Shown: positions 7,227-19,175, counted from the stretch's first letter. The stretch: DNA of 61,756 nt from Aquibacillus koreensis (GCF_025154055.1 NZ_JAOALK010000044.1:1-61756), one strand, 5' to 3'. Numbers and translations are program-made. The notes: generated from the letters alone by a model not told the origin.

Positions 7227-8021
7227 TTATGCTCTTGTTAGAAATAAACAAAAAATCACCACTGCAAAAAATAAAAATGTCCATCGGTCCCGGCTTTCTA
7301 TTTTCAGCTCACGCAGTTTTGTTCGACCTTCTCCACCTTGATATCCACGAGCCTCCATTGCCATCGCTAAATCTTCTGCCCTTTTAAAAGCACTTACAAA
7401 TAATGGTACTAACAACGGTACGATGGCTTGCATTCGCTCTTTTATTGGACCAGATTTAAAATCGACTCCTCTGGATGCTTGCGCTTTAGATATCTTTTCT
7501 GTTTCCTGTAGTAAAGTTGGGATAAATCGTAAGGATATAGACATCATTAATGCTAACTCATGTACAGGAAACTTTATTTTCTTTAAAGGTTGAAGTAAAC
7601 GCTCAATTGCATCCGTTATTTCGATTGGCGTTGTCGTCAACGTTAGCATGGAGGTTACTAGAATTAACAAGAAAAATCGAAGTGATATCGAAATCCCTTG
7701 AATTAGTGCACCAGAATATATAGGAAAGGAGAAGATGGTAAATAAAACATCCCCTTCCCTCGTCATGATGAGGTGCAGGAAAAAAGTAAAAACAATAAGT
7801 AACCACACAGGCGTTAAACCTTTAGCGATGTACTCTAGCTTGATCCTCGTAGCAAATGCACAACCAAAACTAAATAATACAAGTAACCCATAGCTTGCTA
7901 CTGAATTTGCAAAAAAAACAAAAATCACAAAAAAGAAAATCACAATAATTTTTGTTCGAGGGTCCAGGCGGTGAATAATCGAATTGCCCGGGACATATTG
8001 ACCAATAATGATATTATTCAA
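7227..8021 (-). CDS. ecfT: EcfT, transmembrane coupling component of ECF transporters
   Basis: EcfT joins the two ATPases to interchangeable vitamin- or metal-binding S components, all of which share this energising module. The sequence (264 aa) has about five hydrophobic helices and a cytosolic coupling region. That region carries the two EcfT signature Ala/Ser-Arg-Gly motifs, QASRGVDF and EARGYQGG. Its start overlaps the ecfA2 end by 8 bp, which suggests translational coupling. No S component is encoded nearby, as expected for the shared group II module. Confidence 0.95.
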   Translation of the reverse strand: MNNIIIGQYVPGNSIIHRLDPRTKIIVIFFFVIFVFFANSVASYGLLVLFSFGCAFATRIKLEYIAKGLTPVWLLIVFTFFLHLIMTREGDVLFTIFSFPIYSGALIQGISISLRFFLLILVTSMLTLTTTPIEITDAIERLLQPLKKIKFPVHELALMMSISLRFIPTLLQETEKISKAQASRGVDFKSGPIKERMQAIVPLLVPLFVSAFKRAEDLAMAMEARGYQGGEGRTKLRELKIESRDRWTFLFFAVVIFCLFLTRA

Positions 8022-8886
8022 GTCGATCAGCTCCCCTCAGTACCTCTCTTAACTCGGAAGCTAACTGTTCAATGGATTGCCCGTGATAAGGTAAGCGAAT
8101 CCCAAACTTTTCTTCAACTTTAAATAAGAACTGAATGATTTCAGGTACATCTAATTGGACTTGTTGCAGTTCTTTCTGTTTTAAAAATAAATCAGCAGGT
8201 GGACCTTCCATGTATTTTGTTCCTTGATCTAAAATGATAACATGATCTGCATATTGCAGCGCATCATCCATACTGTGGGTGACAAGCACGGTTGTAAGTT
8301 CATTCTTTTGGTGCAATTGATAAAACATGTTCATCATATCCTTTTGCCCACGCGGATCAAGTCCAGCAGTTGGCTCATCCAAAACAAGGACTTCTGGATT
8401 CATTGCGAGTACTCCAGCAATCGCAACTCTTCTCATTTGACCACCACTTAAATCAAATGGAGACTTTTCTAATAACGATTCTGGCAATTGGACTGCAGAA
8501 AGTGAATCTAGAATACGCTTATTCACTTCCTCCTGATTTACACCAAAATTTTTAGGTCCAAACCCTATATCCTTTTCCACTGTTTCTTCAAACAATTGAT
8601 GTTCAGGATATTGGAATACAACCCCCACTCGCTTCCTTAAATCTTTTATGTTTTTGATCTTTTTATCACTAACTAGTTTATAGTCACCAACTGTCACTTC
8701 ACCCTCTGTAGGTTTAAGAAGCCCATTCAAATGTTGAATAACGGTTGATTTGCCTGAACCCGTATGTCCTACAATTGCAACAAAGGACCCAGATTTAATC
8801 CGAAAAGAAAGGTCGTGAAATGCTTGGTGTTCGAATGGAGTATTTGGCATATAGGTGAAGGTTACATTTTCAAATGATATGTCCAT
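8014..8886 (-). CDS. ecfA2: EcfA2, ECF transporter ATPase
   Basis: This is one of the two ATPases of the shared ECF vitamin/metal uptake module. The sequence (290 aa) shows Walker [11 protein letters not shown]-loop region [14 protein letters not shown], signature LSGGQMRR, Walker [13 protein letters not shown] and the switch His in VTHSMDDA. The C-terminal extension typical of EcfA follows. The reading frame overlaps ecfA1 by 25 bp and ecfT by 8 bp, so the three subunits are made from one coupled message. Confidence 0.96.
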   Translation of the reverse strand: MDISFENVTFTYMPNTPFEHQAFHDLSFRIKSGSFVAIVGHTGSGKSTVIQHLNGLLKPTEGEVTVGDYKLVSDKKIKNIKDLRKRVGVVFQYPEHQLFEETVEKDIGFGPKNFGVNQEEVNKRILDSLSAVQLPESLLEKSPFDLSGGQMRRVAIAGVLAMNPEVLVLDEPTAGLDPRGQKDMMNMFYQLHQKNELTTVLVTHSMDDALQYADHVIILDQGTKYMEGPPADLFLKQKELQQVQLDVPEIIQFLFKVEEKFGIRLPYHGQSIEQLASELREVLRGADRLE

Positions 8887-9701
8887 AATTCCTCTAATAA
8901 CTCCTCATGGTTAAGTGGTTGTTTATCTATAGTAATTCCTAATTGCGATAATTCTTCAGAAAGCTTTACCACAAATGGTAAGTCTAAGCCGATAGCCTGT
9001 AAGTCTTTTGTCTTTTTAAAGATTTCTCTTGGTGTAGCTTCATCCCATACTTCTCCTTGATTCATTACAATAACACGGTCTGCTTGAATAATTTCATGAA
9101 GGTCATGGGTAATGGTTATTAAAGATAGGCGATCCTGTTCGATAATGTCGTGCATTGTCTTCATGATCTCACTACGTCCATGTGGATCTAACATTGCGGT
9201 AGCCTCATCGAGTATCATAACGTCTGGTGAAATGGCCATTACGCCAGCAATAGCCACCCGCTGTTTTTGCCCACCAGATAAACGATGTGGCTCTTGAAAC
9301 ATATACGCTTCCATCCCTACTTTGGCCAAACTATCTTGAATTTTGGTAAGCATGATCTCCCTTGGAACGCCTCTGTTTTCGAGCCCAAATGCAACATCAT
9401 CTCTCACTGTCGTGCCAACAAATTGATTATCTGGGTTTTGAAAGACCATACCAACTTTTTTCCTAACATCCCATATTGTATCAGCATTAACGAGCATGCC
9501 ATCCACATAGATTTCCCCTTGTTGCGGAAAAAGCAGACCATTAATTAATTTTGCAATAGTAGATTTACCGGAGCCATTGTGTCCAATAATGGCAATCCAC
9601 TCATTTGTTTGTATCCTAAAGCTAACATTCTTTAATACCCACGGTTGATCTTCTTCATATCGAAAATAAACATTTTTAAACTCTATAAAAGCAGTAGTCA
9701 C
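8862..9701 (-). CDS. ecfA1: EcfA1, ECF transporter ATPase
   Basis: This is the first ATPase of the ECF module, paired with EcfA2. The sequence has Walker [10 protein letters not shown], the EcfA Q-loop [14 protein letters not shown], signature LSGGQKQR, Walker [13 protein letters not shown] and switch His in THDLHE. I chose the GTG that lies 8 bp after GAGG. A GTG three codons earlier overlaps that site and would give 282 rather than 279 aa. The upstream gap holds the rplQ terminators, so the ECF-truA unit probably has its own promoter, although I could not see a convincing one. Confidence 0.94.
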   Translation of the reverse strand: MTTAFIEFKNVYFRYEEDQPWVLKNVSFRIQTNEWIAIIGHNGSGKSTIAKLINGLLFPQQGEIYVDGMLVNADTIWDVRKKVGMVFQNPDNQFVGTTVRDDVAFGLENRGVPREIMLTKIQDSLAKVGMEAYMFQEPHRLSGGQKQRVAIAGVMAISPDVMILDEATAMLDPHGRSEIMKTMHDIIEQDRLSLITITHDLHEIIQADRVIVMNQGEVWDEATPREIFKKTKDLQAIGLDLPFVVKLSEELSQLGITIDKQPLNHEELLEELWTYHLKM

Positions 9702-9879
9702 GTTATTCACCTCAAAACCATTTGTCTATTATTTCCCCGGTAATGATGGATATTTTAATCAATCTACATCTCACACATTAACATCACAGGAAGTTCTGTA
9801 ATAGGATAATCCACTCATTATCTATCACATGCTATATCTTCCCTGAGTGGTTGTCTATGCTGTTTGCTTGAAATTCCAA

Positions 9880-9933
9880 TTTTTTATTTTGGTTAGCACA
9901 AGGCTTTCCACTTAAGCTAACCAAAATAAAAAA
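9880..9933. repeat. perfect 18-bp inverted repeat after rplQ
   Basis: TTTTTTATTTTGGTTAGC at 9880-9897 and its exact complement at 9916-9933 flank an 18-base loop. T-runs lie at both ends, so it can act as a terminator in either direction. Together with the neighbouring hairpin it ends the alpha operon. Confidence 0.75.
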
Positions 9934-9980
9934 GGGCCTGGATTCACCTCATAGAAGAAGTTCTGTCCTGCCCTTCAAGC
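9929..9980 (-). terminator. first terminator after rplQ
   Basis: On the minus strand AAGGGCAGGA pairs imperfectly with TCCAGGCCCTT and is followed by six T, directly after rplQ. This ends the S10-spc-alpha superoperon. The 290-bp gap before ecfA1 also contains a weaker CCACTCA/TGAGTGG hairpin (about 9812-9850) and no gene. Confidence 0.75.
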
Positions 9981-9992
9981 CATAATCGTACT

Positions 9993-10346
9993 TTATACTA
10001 GTTCTATAACCGCCATTTCTGCTCCGTCACCTTTACGTGGTCCTAACTTAAGTACACGTGTATAACCACCTTGACGCTCATCATAACGAGCAGCGATATC
10101 ACTAAATAATTTTTGCACAGCATCTTCATTTTCGTTCGCTTCAGCATTGTATAAGAATGCTGCTGCTTGACGACGGGCATGAAGATCGCCACGCTTACCT
10201 AGTGTAATCATTTTTTCAACAACTGAACGAAGCTCTTTCGCTTTTGCCTCTGTAGTTTCAATACGTTCATGAATAATTAAATCAGTGGCAAGGCCTCTTA
10301 GTAGAGCCATACGTTGATCTGTTGTACGACCTAATTTTCTAGCCAT
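9993..10346 (-). CDS. rplQ: 50S ribosomal protein L17 (bL17)
   Basis: L17 lies near the polypeptide exit of the large subunit. The sequence (117 aa) begins [20 protein letters not shown] and is of normal length, without the C-terminal extension seen in proteobacteria. It follows rpoA by 44 bp in the alpha operon and is the last gene before two terminator hairpins. This is the standard Bacillus position. Confidence 0.98.
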   Translation of the reverse strand: MARKLGRTTDQRMALLRGLATDLIIHERIETTEAKAKELRSVVEKMITLGKRGDLHARRQAAAFLYNAEANENEDAVQKLFSDIAARYDERQGGYTRVLKLGPRKGDGAEMAVIELV

Positions 10347-10390
10347 GAGTTATCCCTCCCTTTTCCGGAATATCTAAAGGTGTCTAGTGA

Positions 10391-11335
10391 TTAATCGTCT
10401 TTACGTAATCCTAGTCCTAAATCTTCTAATTTATGTTTTACTTCTTCGAGAGATTTACGTCCTAAGTTACGAACCTTCATCATGTCTTCTTCAGACTTGT
10501 GTGCAAGCTCTTGTACCGTATTAATACCAGCACGTTTCAAGCAATTATATGAGCGCACAGACAAATCAAGTTCTTCAATAGTCATCTCTAGAACTTTTTC
10601 TTTTTGATCTTCTTCTTTTTCGATCATAATTTCAGCATTTTGGGCTTCATCAGTTAGACCGACAAAGATATTTAAGTGTTCCGAATAAATCTTTGCACCT
10701 AATGACACAGCTTCTTCAGGTCTTATGCTGCCATCTGTCCAAACATCCAGCGTTAATTTATCAAAGTTAGTAATTTGCCCTACGCGGGTGTTTTCTACTT
10801 GATAAGTTACTCGGGATACTGGTGTAAAGATAGAATCAACAGGAACAACACCAATCGGCTGATCATCATGGTTGTTAGCATCAGCTGGGCGATAACCACG
10901 ACCGCGTTCAGCTGTTATCTTCATATGCAAATGTGCATTTGCTCCTAAAGTAGCAATGTGAAGATCTGGATTTAAGATTTCTACATCACTATCATAGGTA
11001 ATATCCGCAGCTGTCACTTTTCCTTCTCCCTGTACATCAATCTCTAACACTTTCTCTTCATCAGAATAGATTTTTAGTGCTAGTTTTTTAAGATTAAGGA
11101 TAATAGTTGTAACATCTTCCACGACTCCGTCAATAGTTGAGAATTCATGAAGTGCTCCATCTATCTGTACAGATGTCACAGCAGCACCTGGCAGTGAAGA
11201 TAACAGAATACGACGCAAGGAGTTACCTAATGTAGTACCATATCCACGCTCAAGTGGTTCTACGACGAACTTACCAAAAGTAGCATCATCACTGATCTCT
11301 ACCGTCTCAATCTTTGGTTTTTCAATTTCGATCAT
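10391..11335 (-). CDS. rpoA: RNA polymerase alpha subunit
   Basis: Alpha dimerises to seed assembly of RNA polymerase and contacts activators and UP elements through its C-terminal domain. The sequence (314 aa; B. subtilis 314) has the assembly domain (1-225) with [21 protein letters not shown] charged linker rich in Glu/Lys follows (about 228-245), then the helix-hairpin-helix C-terminal domain starting [20 protein letters not shown] strong internal promoter and a leader hairpin precede it, so it can be expressed apart from the upstream ribosomal genes. Confidence 0.98.
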   Translation of the reverse strand: MIEIEKPKIETVEISDDATFGKFVVEPLERGYGTTLGNSLRRILLSSLPGAAVTSVQIDGALHEFSTIDGVVEDVTTIILNLKKLALKIYSDEEKVLEIDVQGEGKVTAADITYDSDVEILNPDLHIATLGANAHLHMKITAERGRGYRPADANNHDDQPIGVVPVDSIFTPVSRVTYQVENTRVGQITNFDKLTLDVWTDGSIRPEEAVSLGAKIYSEHLNIFVGLTDEAQNAEIMIEKEEDQKEKVLEMTIEELDLSVRSYNCLKRAGINTVQELAHKSEEDMMKVRNLGRKSLEEVKHKLEDLGLGLRKDD

Positions 11336-11368
11336 TTGTTAAAACCCTCCTTCAAAACGTCGAAACCT

Positions 11369-11391
11369 CGGTTAGACACTTAGTCTAACCG
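11369..11391 (-). promoter_or_regulatory. hairpin in rpoA leader
   Basis: CGGTTAGAC and GTCTAACCG form a perfect 9-bp stem with a 5-base loop about 34 bp before the rpoA start. No T-run follows, so it is not an obvious terminator. It may be a control or stability element of the rpoA message. Confidence 0.6.
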
Positions 11392-11522
11392 AAATTCCTC
11401 AAGTAGGCAGTTCCCGTTCCTGCACTATGCAATTTCGTATTATTCTGTCATATGCGATGCTGTATTCGAGGGTTCAAAACTTCGGTACATTATCCTTGGT
11501 TTTGCCCCTATTTCTTTTAGCT

Positions 11523-11551
11523 ATCATAACCCATTATAGACAGGCTGACAA
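11523..11551 (-). promoter_or_regulatory. sigma-A promoter of rpoA-rplQ
   Basis: TTGTCA, a 17-bp spacer and TATGAT lie just after the rpsK stop and give a leader of about 180 nt. It would provide extra rpoA transcription inside the superoperon. Confidence 0.75.
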
Positions 11552-11567
11552 ATTATATACGGATAAA

Positions 11568-11957
11568 TTATACACGACGACGTTTTGGTGGGCGACAACC
11601 ATTGTGAGGAACTGGTGTTACATCAACAATGGCAGTAACTTCTATACCTGCTGCTTGAAGTGAACGAATGGCTGCTTCACGTCCGGCACCAGGTCCCTTA
11701 ACTGTTACTTCTAAAGTTTTCACACCGTGTTCTTGCGCTGATTTAGCTGCTGCTTCTGCTGCCATTTGTGCTGCAAATGGAGTTGATTTACGTGAACCTT
11801 TAAATCCAAGCGCTCCCGCACTGCTCCAGCTAATAGCATTACCTTGAACATCAGTAATTGTAACGATTGTATTATTAAATGTTGAGCGAATATGTGCGAT
11901 GCCAGTGTCAATATTCTTTTTCACTCTTTTTTTACGCGTATTTGTTCTACGTGCCAT
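11568..11957 (-). CDS. rpsK: 30S ribosomal protein S11 (uS11)
   Basis: S11 is a platform protein that lines the mRNA exit path near the E site. The sequence (129 aa) has the typical basic N-terminus [15 protein letters not shown], the core [15 protein letters not shown] and the conserved end [15 protein letters not shown]. The AGGAGG site is 10 bp or so from the ATG. It follows rpsM by 22 bp. Confidence 0.98.
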   Translation of the reverse strand: MARRTNTRKKRVKKNIDTGIAHIRSTFNNTIVTITDVQGNAISWSSAGALGFKGSRKSTPFAAQMAAEAAAKSAQEHGVKTLEVTVKGPGAGREAAIRSLQAAGIEVTAIVDVTPVPHNGCRPPKRRRV

Positions 11958-11979
11958 TAATTAACTAACCTCCTTTAGC

Positions 11980-12345
11980 TTATTTTTTCTTGTTAGCCAT
12001 TGTTTTACGTGGACCTTTACGTGTACGAGAGTTGTTTTTCGTTTTTTGTCCTCGTACTGGTAAACCTCTACGGTGACGAACTCCACGATAAGAACCGATT
12101 TCGATTAGACGTTTAATGTTTAGTGAAACCTCACGACGAAGATCACCTTCAACTGTGTACTTTTCGATAGCTGTACGAATTCTACCTAACTCATCTTCTG
12201 TTAGGTCACGAACACGCGTATCTTCAGAAACTCCAGCTTCGTTTAACACTTCTTTAGCAGTAGCTTTCCCAATACCATATACATAAGTAAGAGAAATAAC
12301 TACACGCTTTTCACGAGGAATATCAATACCTGAAATACGTGCCAT
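11980..12345 (-). CDS. rpsM: 30S ribosomal protein S13 (uS13)
   Basis: S13 sits on top of the 30S head, forms bridges B1a/B1b to the large subunit and touches P-site tRNA with its tail. The sequence (121 aa) begins [19 protein letters not shown] and ends in the basic [18 protein letters not shown]. It follows rpmJ by 24 bp. Confidence 0.98.
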   Translation of the reverse strand: MARISGIDIPREKRVVISLTYVYGIGKATAKEVLNEAGVSEDTRVRDLTEDELGRIRTAIEKYTVEGDLRREVSLNIKRLIEIGSYRGVRHRRGLPVRGQKTKNNSRTRKGPRKTMANKKK

Positions 12346-12369
12346 TAATGCATTGCACCTCCTTGTTAA

Positions 12370-12714
<345 letters not shown>

Positions 12715-12737
<23 letters not shown>

Positions 12738-13050
12738 CGAGTTGATCTCCCTTCTTCAAATCAGTCACTACTTCATTGACAAATTTTGATATAGCAAAAC
12801 GCAGCTTGCCATTTGTTACGCGACCAGTTTCTAGAAGGCTGTTTTGGACTTCCGGAGAAATATAATCCATTTGCTCAATATGGTGTAGATTCTTTTTCTT
12901 TGGTCGATCAAATTTTCTCTTTTCTCCATCGGCAAGCAACACAAAACGATCATCTACAACATCTATGACAATTGCATATTGGCCAGCTTCTCGTCCTTGT
13001 AATATCTGAACAACTTGACCTATTCGCGGACTCGACTCCGTATCATTCAA
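12715..13050 (-). CDS. KOW-domain RNA-binding protein (L14e/YbzG-like)
   Basis: This 111-residue protein lies between map and infA, where Bacillus carries a KOW-motif gene annotated as an L14e-like or YbzG protein. The N-terminal 45 residues ([20 protein letters not shown]) fit a KOW beta-barrel that binds RNA. The C-terminal part is helical and charged. It resembles archaeal/eukaryotic L14e in outline, but its role is not settled. ATG is preceded by AAGGTG at about 12 bp, and it overlaps infA by 23 bp. A ribosome-linked role is inferred from context. Confidence 0.8.
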
Positions 13051-13066
13051 CCAAGATCACCTTCAC

Positions 13067-13812
13067 TTAGGCTATTGTTAATATTTCGTAACCTTCTTCT
13101 GTAATGGCAATTGTATGTTCAAAATGAGCACACTTTTTTCCATCTCGGGTGACAACCGTCCAATTATCAGCAAGCGTCTTAACAAAACGGCTCCCTGCAT
13201 TTACCATTGGTTCAATGGCAAGGACCATACCATTTTTCAGTAGTGGACCCTTATTAGGTGGACCATAATGTGGAATAGTTGGATCTTCATGTAGTTGTCG
13301 TCCAACTCCATGACCAGCATATTCTCTAACAATACTATACCCTTTCGGTTCCACATAGCTTTGAATGGCATGTGATATATTTGAAAGGCGGACACCTGGT
13401 TTTGCTTCTTCAATACCTTGATAAAGAGCAGACTCTGTTACTTCTAGTAAATGATTTATATCATCATCAATCGTTCCTACAGCATAAGTCCATGCAGAAT
13501 CTCCATGGTATCCCTTATACTTAGCACCGATATCAATACTGATAATATCACCGTTATTAAGCTTGCGGTTACCTGGAATTCCATGTACCAATTCTTCATT
13601 AACGGATGCGCAAATACTACCACGGAAACCATTATAACCTTTAAAAGATGGAATTGCATCCATACTACGAATAAACTTCTCAGCAATGTTATCCAATTCT
13701 TTTGTCGTAATGCCAGGCTCGATATGTTGCTTTAGTTCCTTATGTGTAAGGGCAACGATCTTCCCTGCCGTACGCATTATTTCAATTTCACGTGGTGTTT
13801 TGCAATAAATCA

Positions 13813-13813
<1 letters not shown>
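13067..13813 (-). CDS. map: Methionine aminopeptidase, type I
   Basis: Map removes the initiator methionine from new proteins. The sequence (248 aa) has the pita-bread fold signatures. His77 lies in ELVHGIP, the metal ligands are Asp94 (SIDIGA) and Asp105 (HGDSAWT), and [13 protein letters not shown] and the Glu in LAIEPMV and FEHTIAIT follow. Its start overlaps the adk stop by one base (TAATG), a coupled arrangement. The infA-map-adk-secY grouping is standard in Bacillus. Confidence 0.97.
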
Positions 13814-14487
<674 letters not shown>

Positions 14488-14515
14488 TCATCTACTTATC
14501 AGCTTATATCAAATT

Positions 14516-15811
14516 CTATTTAATAAAACCTTTATAGTGACGTTTAACTAATTGACTTTCTAACTGTTTCATCGTTTGTAGTGCAACACCAACAACGATT
14601 AGCAAGCTAGTTCCACCGATTTGTACCGATTGAGGTAAGCCTGCAAGATCACCTAAGATAAGTGGTAACACCGAAACAGCAGCTAGAAAGATAGACCCAA
14701 CGAACGTTAGACGATACATAACACGAGTAAGATACGTTTCCGTATTTTTACCAGGTCGTATCCCTGGGATATATCCATTTTGTTTCTTAAGGTTTTCTGC
14801 CATTTGTTCAGGGTTTACTTGAACAAATGTGTAGAAATATGTGAAAGCAATAATAAGTGCAACATAGATTACCATACCTATTGGTCTTGTATAATCAAAA
14901 ATGTTATTAATTGTTGCAGCTACGTCATTACCTTCAAAGAAACCAGCAACAGTTCTTGGTGCAATAATAAATGATATTGCAAAAATAACTGGGATAACCC
15001 CTGCAGCATTTACTTTTAGAGGTAAATGTGTAGAGTGTCCACCTACTGGGGAACGATTTACTACTTTTTTAGCATATTGAATAGGAATTTTACGTAATGC
15101 TTGTTGTATGAAGATAACTCCAACAACAACTGCAAGAACAACTAAGATAATCAAAGCCACAATTACGATATTGATGAATAGTTCATCTCCAACGTTTCCA
15201 CCAAAGTATTGCTCATATAACTGATTAACACCATTAGGGATTGCAGCAGCAATACCCGCGAAGATAAGAATAGAAATTCCATTTCCAACACCATGCGCAG
15301 TAATTTGCTCACCAAGCCACATCAAGAATGCAGTACCGCTCGTTAATACAAGCGCAATTACTGCAAACTTTCCAATGCCTGGATTTTCAATTAATTGACC
15401 ACCAGTCATCGCATTGAATCCTACAGACATTGCACAAGCTTGGATGAAAGCTAATACGATCGTAGCGTATCTAGTGAATTGAGCTAACTTTCGTCGACCC
15501 ATCTCACCTTGTTTTTTCCACTCCGAAAACTTTTGTACAACATCCATCTGCAACAATTGCATGATGATGGACGCTGTAATGTAAGGCATAATCCCCATCG
15601 CAAAAATAGAGAAGTTTTGCAATGCTCCGCCTCCAAATGTATTTAAGAAACCAAACACACTCTGGTCATTCATAAAGTCAATTGCTTCTTTATCAGAAAA
15701 TGGCACTGGTATAAAAGTACCTAATCGAAAGACAATTAACATCAATAACGTAAAGATAATTTTATTTCTAATGTCACCCACGCGCATAAAATTGGAGATT
15801 GTACGGAACAT
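14516..15811 (-). CDS. secY: SecY, protein translocase channel subunit
   Basis: SecY forms the conducting channel for protein export and membrane insertion, together with SecE (encoded in this window) and SecG. The sequence (431 aa) has ten hydrophobic helices. It starts [18 protein letters not shown], with the plug-region sequence near residues 55-75 and cytosolic loops carrying the conserved GMRRKL-type basic stretch (MGRRKLAQFTRY) and IRPGKNTETYL. Its first base overlaps the rplO stop, so the two are coupled. Confidence 0.98.
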   Translation of the reverse strand: MFRTISNFMRVGDIRNKIIFTLLMLIVFRLGTFIPVPFSDKEAIDFMNDQSVFGFLNTFGGGALQNFSIFAMGIMPYITASIIMQLLQMDVVQKFSEWKKQGEMGRRKLAQFTRYATIVLAFIQACAMSVGFNAMTGGQLIENPGIGKFAVIALVLTSGTAFLMWLGEQITAHGVGNGISILIFAGIAAAIPNGVNQLYEQYFGGNVGDELFINIVIVALIILVVLAVVVGVIFIQQALRKIPIQYAKKVVNRSPVGGHSTHLPLKVNAAGVIPVIFAISFIIAPRTVAGFFEGNDVAATINNIFDYTRPIGMVIYVALIIAFTYFYTFVQVNPEQMAENLKKQNGYIPGIRPGKNTETYLTRVMYRLTFVGSIFLAAVSVLPLILGDLAGLPQSVQIGGTSLLIVVGVALQTMKQLESQLVKRHYKGFIK

Positions 15812-16248
15812 TAAATCACCTCAGTTTGACCGCCCGCTGCTTCTATTGCTTCTTTAGCAGAAGCAGAGAATTTTTGAGCTTTAACGGTAAGTTTCTTTTC
15901 GATTTTACCATTGCCAAGAACTTTAATGCCGGCTTTTAACTTACTTACAACGCCAGTTTCAATTAAAAGCTCAGGTGTTACTTCTGTGCCTTCTTCAAAT
16001 TTATTCAAAGCATCTAAATTAACGATCGCAAATTCTGTACGGTGAATGTTTGTAAAACCACGTTTTGGTAAACGTTGGAATAAAGGCATTTGACCACCTT
16101 CAAAACCAGGGCGTACGCCTCCACCTGAACGAGAATTTTGACCTTTATGTCCACGTCCAGAAGTCTTACCATTACCTGATGACATTCCTCGACCAACACG
16201 GTTACGTTCTTTGCGAGCTTGTGATGGCTTTAATTCATGAAGTTTCAT
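15811..16248 (-). CDS. rplO: 50S ribosomal protein L15 (uL15)
   Basis: L15 is a late-assembly scaffold protein that threads through 23S rRNA. The ATG with AGGAGG 8 bp upstream gives [19 protein letters not shown], 145 aa. A more upstream ATG has no site. The glycine/arginine-rich extension [19 protein letters not shown] is typical. It overlaps secY by one base. Confidence 0.97.
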   Translation of the reverse strand: MKLHELKPSQARKERNRVGRGMSSGNGKTSGRGHKGQNSRSGGGVRPGFEGGQMPLFQRLPKRGFTNIHRTEFAIVNLDALNKFEEGTEVTPELLIETGVVSKLKAGIKVLGNGKIEKKLTVKAQKFSASAKEAIEAAGGQTEVI

Positions 16249-16277
16249 GCGAGCACCTCCTCTTTGCACTTACTATT

Positions 16278-16460
16278 TTATACTTCTTTGACCGCTACTA
16301 AATGTGATACTTTATTAATCATACCTCTTACAGCAGGAGTATCTTCACGGACTACTGATTGACGAATTTTGTTTAAACCAAGTGTTTTAACAGTAGCTTT
16401 CTGAACTTCAGATCTACCAATAACACTGCGTGTGAGGGTAATTTCTAACTTTTTAGCCAT
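16278..16460 (-). CDS. rpmD: 50S ribosomal protein L30 (uL30)
   Basis: L30 is a small large-subunit protein. The 60-residue sequence [20 protein letters not shown] has the usual pattern of a short beta-alpha-beta domain and is of normal length. It lies between rpsE and rplO with short gaps (14 and 29 bp). Confidence 0.97.
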   Translation of the reverse strand: MAKKLEITLTRSVIGRSEVQKATVKTLGLNKIRQSVVREDTPAVRGMINKVSHLVAVKEV

Positions 16461-16474
16461 TTGATTTCCCTCCC

Positions 16475-16978
16475 TTATCCTAACAGTTCTTCTACTGATT
16501 TACCACGTAATTTAGCTACATCTTCTGCACGTTTTAAGTCGTTTAAACCGTTCATTGTAGCACGAACCATGTTAATTGGCGTGTTTGATCCTAATGATTT
16601 AGAAAGGATATCACCAACACCAGCAAGCTCAAGTACAGCACGAACAGGTCCACCAGCGATTACCCCAGTACCTTCAGATGCAGGCTTCAATAGAATGCTT
16701 CCAGCACCGAAGCCACCAGTGATTTCGTGTGGAATTGTCGTACCAACGATTGGTACATTAATTAAGTTTTTCTTTGCATCATCAATAGCTTTTTTAATAG
16801 CATCTGGTACCTCTTGCGCTTTACCAGTACCAAATCCTACATGGCCGTTTTTGTCTCCAACTACTACAAGTGCAGCGAAACGGAAACGACGTCCACCTTT
16901 TACTACTTTAGCAACACGATTGATCGTAACTACGCGTTCTTCTAGATCCAATTTGTTCGGGTCAATGTTTGTACGCAA
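16475..16978 (-). CDS. rpsE: 30S ribosomal protein S5 (uS5)
   Basis: S5 lines the mRNA entry tunnel, contributes to helicase action and fidelity, and carries the spectinomycin-sensitivity loop. The sequence (167 aa) starts [17 protein letters not shown] and contains the double-stranded RNA-binding fold with [19 protein letters not shown]. Translation starts at TTG rather than ATG, with AGGAGG 8 bp upstream and no better start nearby. It follows rplR by 21 bp. Confidence 0.97.
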   Translation of the reverse strand: MRTNIDPNKLDLEERVVTINRVAKVVKGGRRFRFAALVVVGDKNGHVGFGTGKAQEVPDAIKKAIDDAKKNLINVPIVGTTIPHEITGGFGAGSILLKPASEGTGVIAGGPVRAVLELAGVGDILSKSLGSNTPINMVRATMNGLNDLKRAEDVAKLRGKSVEELLG

Positions 16979-16999
16979 AATATGTCCCTCCTTTTACGA

Positions 17000-17362
17000 T
17001 TAAAATTCAAGACCTGCCTCACGGGCAGCATCTGCTAATGCTTTTACACGTCCATGATATAAATATCCTCCGCGGTCAAATACCACGTTTTTGTGTCCAT
17101 TTGCTTGCGCACGAGTAGCGATTAATTCGCCAACTTTTTGTGCTGCTTCAAGGTTGTTTGTAGAATCAAGATTCACTTCTTTATCTACAGTTGAAGCGCT
17201 AGCCAATGTTGTGTTATTTACATCATCGATAAGTTGTGCATAGATGTGTTTATTTGAACGGAATACGTTTAGACGTGGACGTTCCGGTGTACCAGTAAGT
17301 TTCTTACGAACACGTTGATGTCTTTTCTTACGCACTACGTTTTTATCTGGCTTAGTGATCAT
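17000..17362 (-). CDS. rplR: 50S ribosomal protein L18 (uL18)
   Basis: L18 binds 5S rRNA and, with L5, carries it into the central protuberance. The sequence (120 aa) starts [20 protein letters not shown] and has the family stretches [17 protein letters not shown] and [19 protein letters not shown]. It is in standard order between rplF and rpsE. Confidence 0.98.
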   Translation of the reverse strand: MITKPDKNVVRKKRHQRVRKKLTGTPERPRLNVFRSNKHIYAQLIDDVNNTTLASASTVDKEVNLDSTNNLEAAQKVGELIATRAQANGHKNVVFDRGGYLYHGRVKALADAAREAGLEF

Positions 17363-17398
17363 CTAGGTCACTCCTTTCTGTTCCCTGACTAAACAGCT

Positions 17399-17935
17399 TT
17401 ACTTAGCTGTTTTACCTTCTTTACGACGTACATATTCACCTTCATAACGAATACCTTTTCCTTTATAAGGCTCAGGTGGACGAATGGCTCTAATGTTTGC
17501 AGCAACTGCTCCAACCAATTCTTTATCAATACCTTTTACAATTACTTTCGTGTTTGCAGGTACTTCAATTTCGATACCATCACGTTGTTCTACTTCTACC
17601 GGGTGAGAATATCCTGCACTAATTACAATTTTGTTACCTTGTTTTTGCGCACGGTAACCAACACCTTGGATTTCAAGCGTTTTTTCGTATCCTTTGTGCA
17701 CGCCTTCTACCATGTTGCCGATTAAGCTACGAGTAGTTCCGTGTAAGGCACGGTGTTCTTTATTATCGCTTGGACGTTCAACTGTAAGAACGTTATCTTC
17801 GATTTTAATAGTCATATCATCATGGAACTTACGAGTAAGTTCGCCTTTAGGTCCCTTTACTGTTACAGTGTTACCATCTAATTTGATTTCAACACCTTCA
17901 GGGATTTCTAGAATACTTTTACCAATACGAGACAT
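17399..17935 (-). CDS. rplF: 50S ribosomal protein L6 (uL6)
   Basis: L6 sits near the sarcin-ricin loop and factor-binding site. The sequence (178 aa) shows two related domains, ending with the signature [20 protein letters not shown] that contacts rRNA. The ATG has a good upstream site. It lies 30 bp after rpsH. Confidence 0.98.
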   Translation of the reverse strand: MSRIGKSILEIPEGVEIKLDGNTVTVKGPKGELTRKFHDDMTIKIEDNVLTVERPSDNKEHRALHGTTRSLIGNMVEGVHKGYEKTLEIQGVGYRAQKQGNKIVISAGYSHPVEVEQRDGIEIEVPANTKVIVKGIDKELVGAVAANIRAIRPPEPYKGKGIRYEGEYVRRKEGKTAK

Positions 17936-17965
17936 TCAGGGCACCTCCTATCTTGTCAATATAAA

Positions 17966-18364
17966 TTACCAAATATATGCTAGCACTTCGCCGCCGATCG
18001 CTTGCTCACGTGCCTCTTTATCAGATAATACACCTTTAGAAGTTGATACGATAGCAATACCTAAACCGTTCAATACTTTTGGTATTTCATCAGCTTTTGC
18101 GTAAACACGCAAACCAGGCTTACTAATACGTTTCAAACCAGTGATTACTCTTTCTTCATTCACACCGTATTTAAGGAAAATGCGAAGTACACCTTGCTTG
18201 TTGTCTTCTACATACTCATAATCGCGAACAAAACCTTCACGCTTAAGAATATCAGCAATCTCTTTCTTCACTTTTGATGCAGGAAGTTCAAGCTTCTCAT
18301 GGCGTACCATGTTTGCATTACGAATACGTGTAAGCATATCTGCAATTGGATCTGTCATAACCAT
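17966..18364 (-). CDS. rpsH: 30S ribosomal protein S8 (uS8)
   Basis: S8 binds helix 21 of 16S rRNA and drives assembly of the central domain. In E. coli it is also the spc operon autoregulator. The sequence (132 aa) begins [20 protein letters not shown] and ends [15 protein letters not shown], matching B. subtilis length. The first ATG is 9 bp from AGGAGG and is preferred over the one two codons later. Confidence 0.98.
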   Translation of the reverse strand: MVMTDPIADMLTRIRNANMVRHEKLELPASKVKKEIADILKREGFVRDYEYVEDNKQGVLRIFLKYGVNEERVITGLKRISKPGLRVYAKADEIPKVLNGLGIAIVSTSKGVLSDKEAREQAIGGEVLAYIW

Positions 18365-18393
18365 AATTATTTACCTCCTTCCCTAATAGGGGA

Positions 18394-18609
<216 letters not shown>

Positions 18610-19149
18610 TTATTTTTGGAAAGGCATGCCAAGTTGAGTTAACAATTCGCGTGCTTCTTCGTCGGTATTAGCTGTAGTAACAATAACGATATCCATACCA
18701 CGAACTTTACTTACTTGATCATAATTTATTTCTGGGAAAATCAATTGTTCTTTAACACCTAGCGTGTAGTTTCCACGACCGTCAAATGCTTTTTTCGAGA
18801 TACCACGGAAGTCACGTACACGTGGTAGGGAAACATCAACAAGTTTTTGTAGGAACTCATACATACGCTCTCCGCGAAGGGTTACTTTCGCGCCAATTGG
18901 CATTCCTTCACGTAAACGGAAACCAGCAATTGATTTTTTCGCTTTTGTTACCATTGGTTGTTGTCCAGAGATTGCAGCTAGCTCTTCTACAGCGTTATCT
19001 AGTGCTTTAGAGTTTTGTACTGCATCACCAACACCCATGTTAATTACTATTTTTTCAACTTTAGGAACTTCCATAACTGAACTATAATTAAATTTTTCAA
19101 CTAAAGATGAAACGATATCAGATTGATATTTATTTTTTAGTTCGTTCAT
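18610..19149 (-). CDS. rplE: 50S ribosomal protein L5 (uL5)
   Basis: L5 binds 5S rRNA and bridges to S13 and to P-site tRNA. The sequence (179 aa) starts [20 protein letters not shown] and contains [20 protein letters not shown] and the loop [18 protein letters not shown]. It is standard in length and lies 26 bp after rplX. Confidence 0.98.
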   Translation of the reverse strand: MNELKNKYQSDIVSSLVEKFNYSSVMEVPKVEKIVINMGVGDAVQNSKALDNAVEELAAISGQQPMVTKAKKSIAGFRLREGMPIGAKVTLRGERMYEFLQKLVDVSLPRVRDFRGISKKAFDGRGNYTLGVKEQLIFPEINYDQVSKVRGMDIVIVTTANTDEEARELLTQLGMPFQK

Positions 19150-19175
19150 CGAGTAGCCCTCCTTTCGCCGCTAAT

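Noticed and set aside
16461-17003. 180-codon open frame on the plus strand opposite rpsE
   Set aside because: It is the antisense shadow of a certain ribosomal gene, has no ribosome site and has no family-like features.
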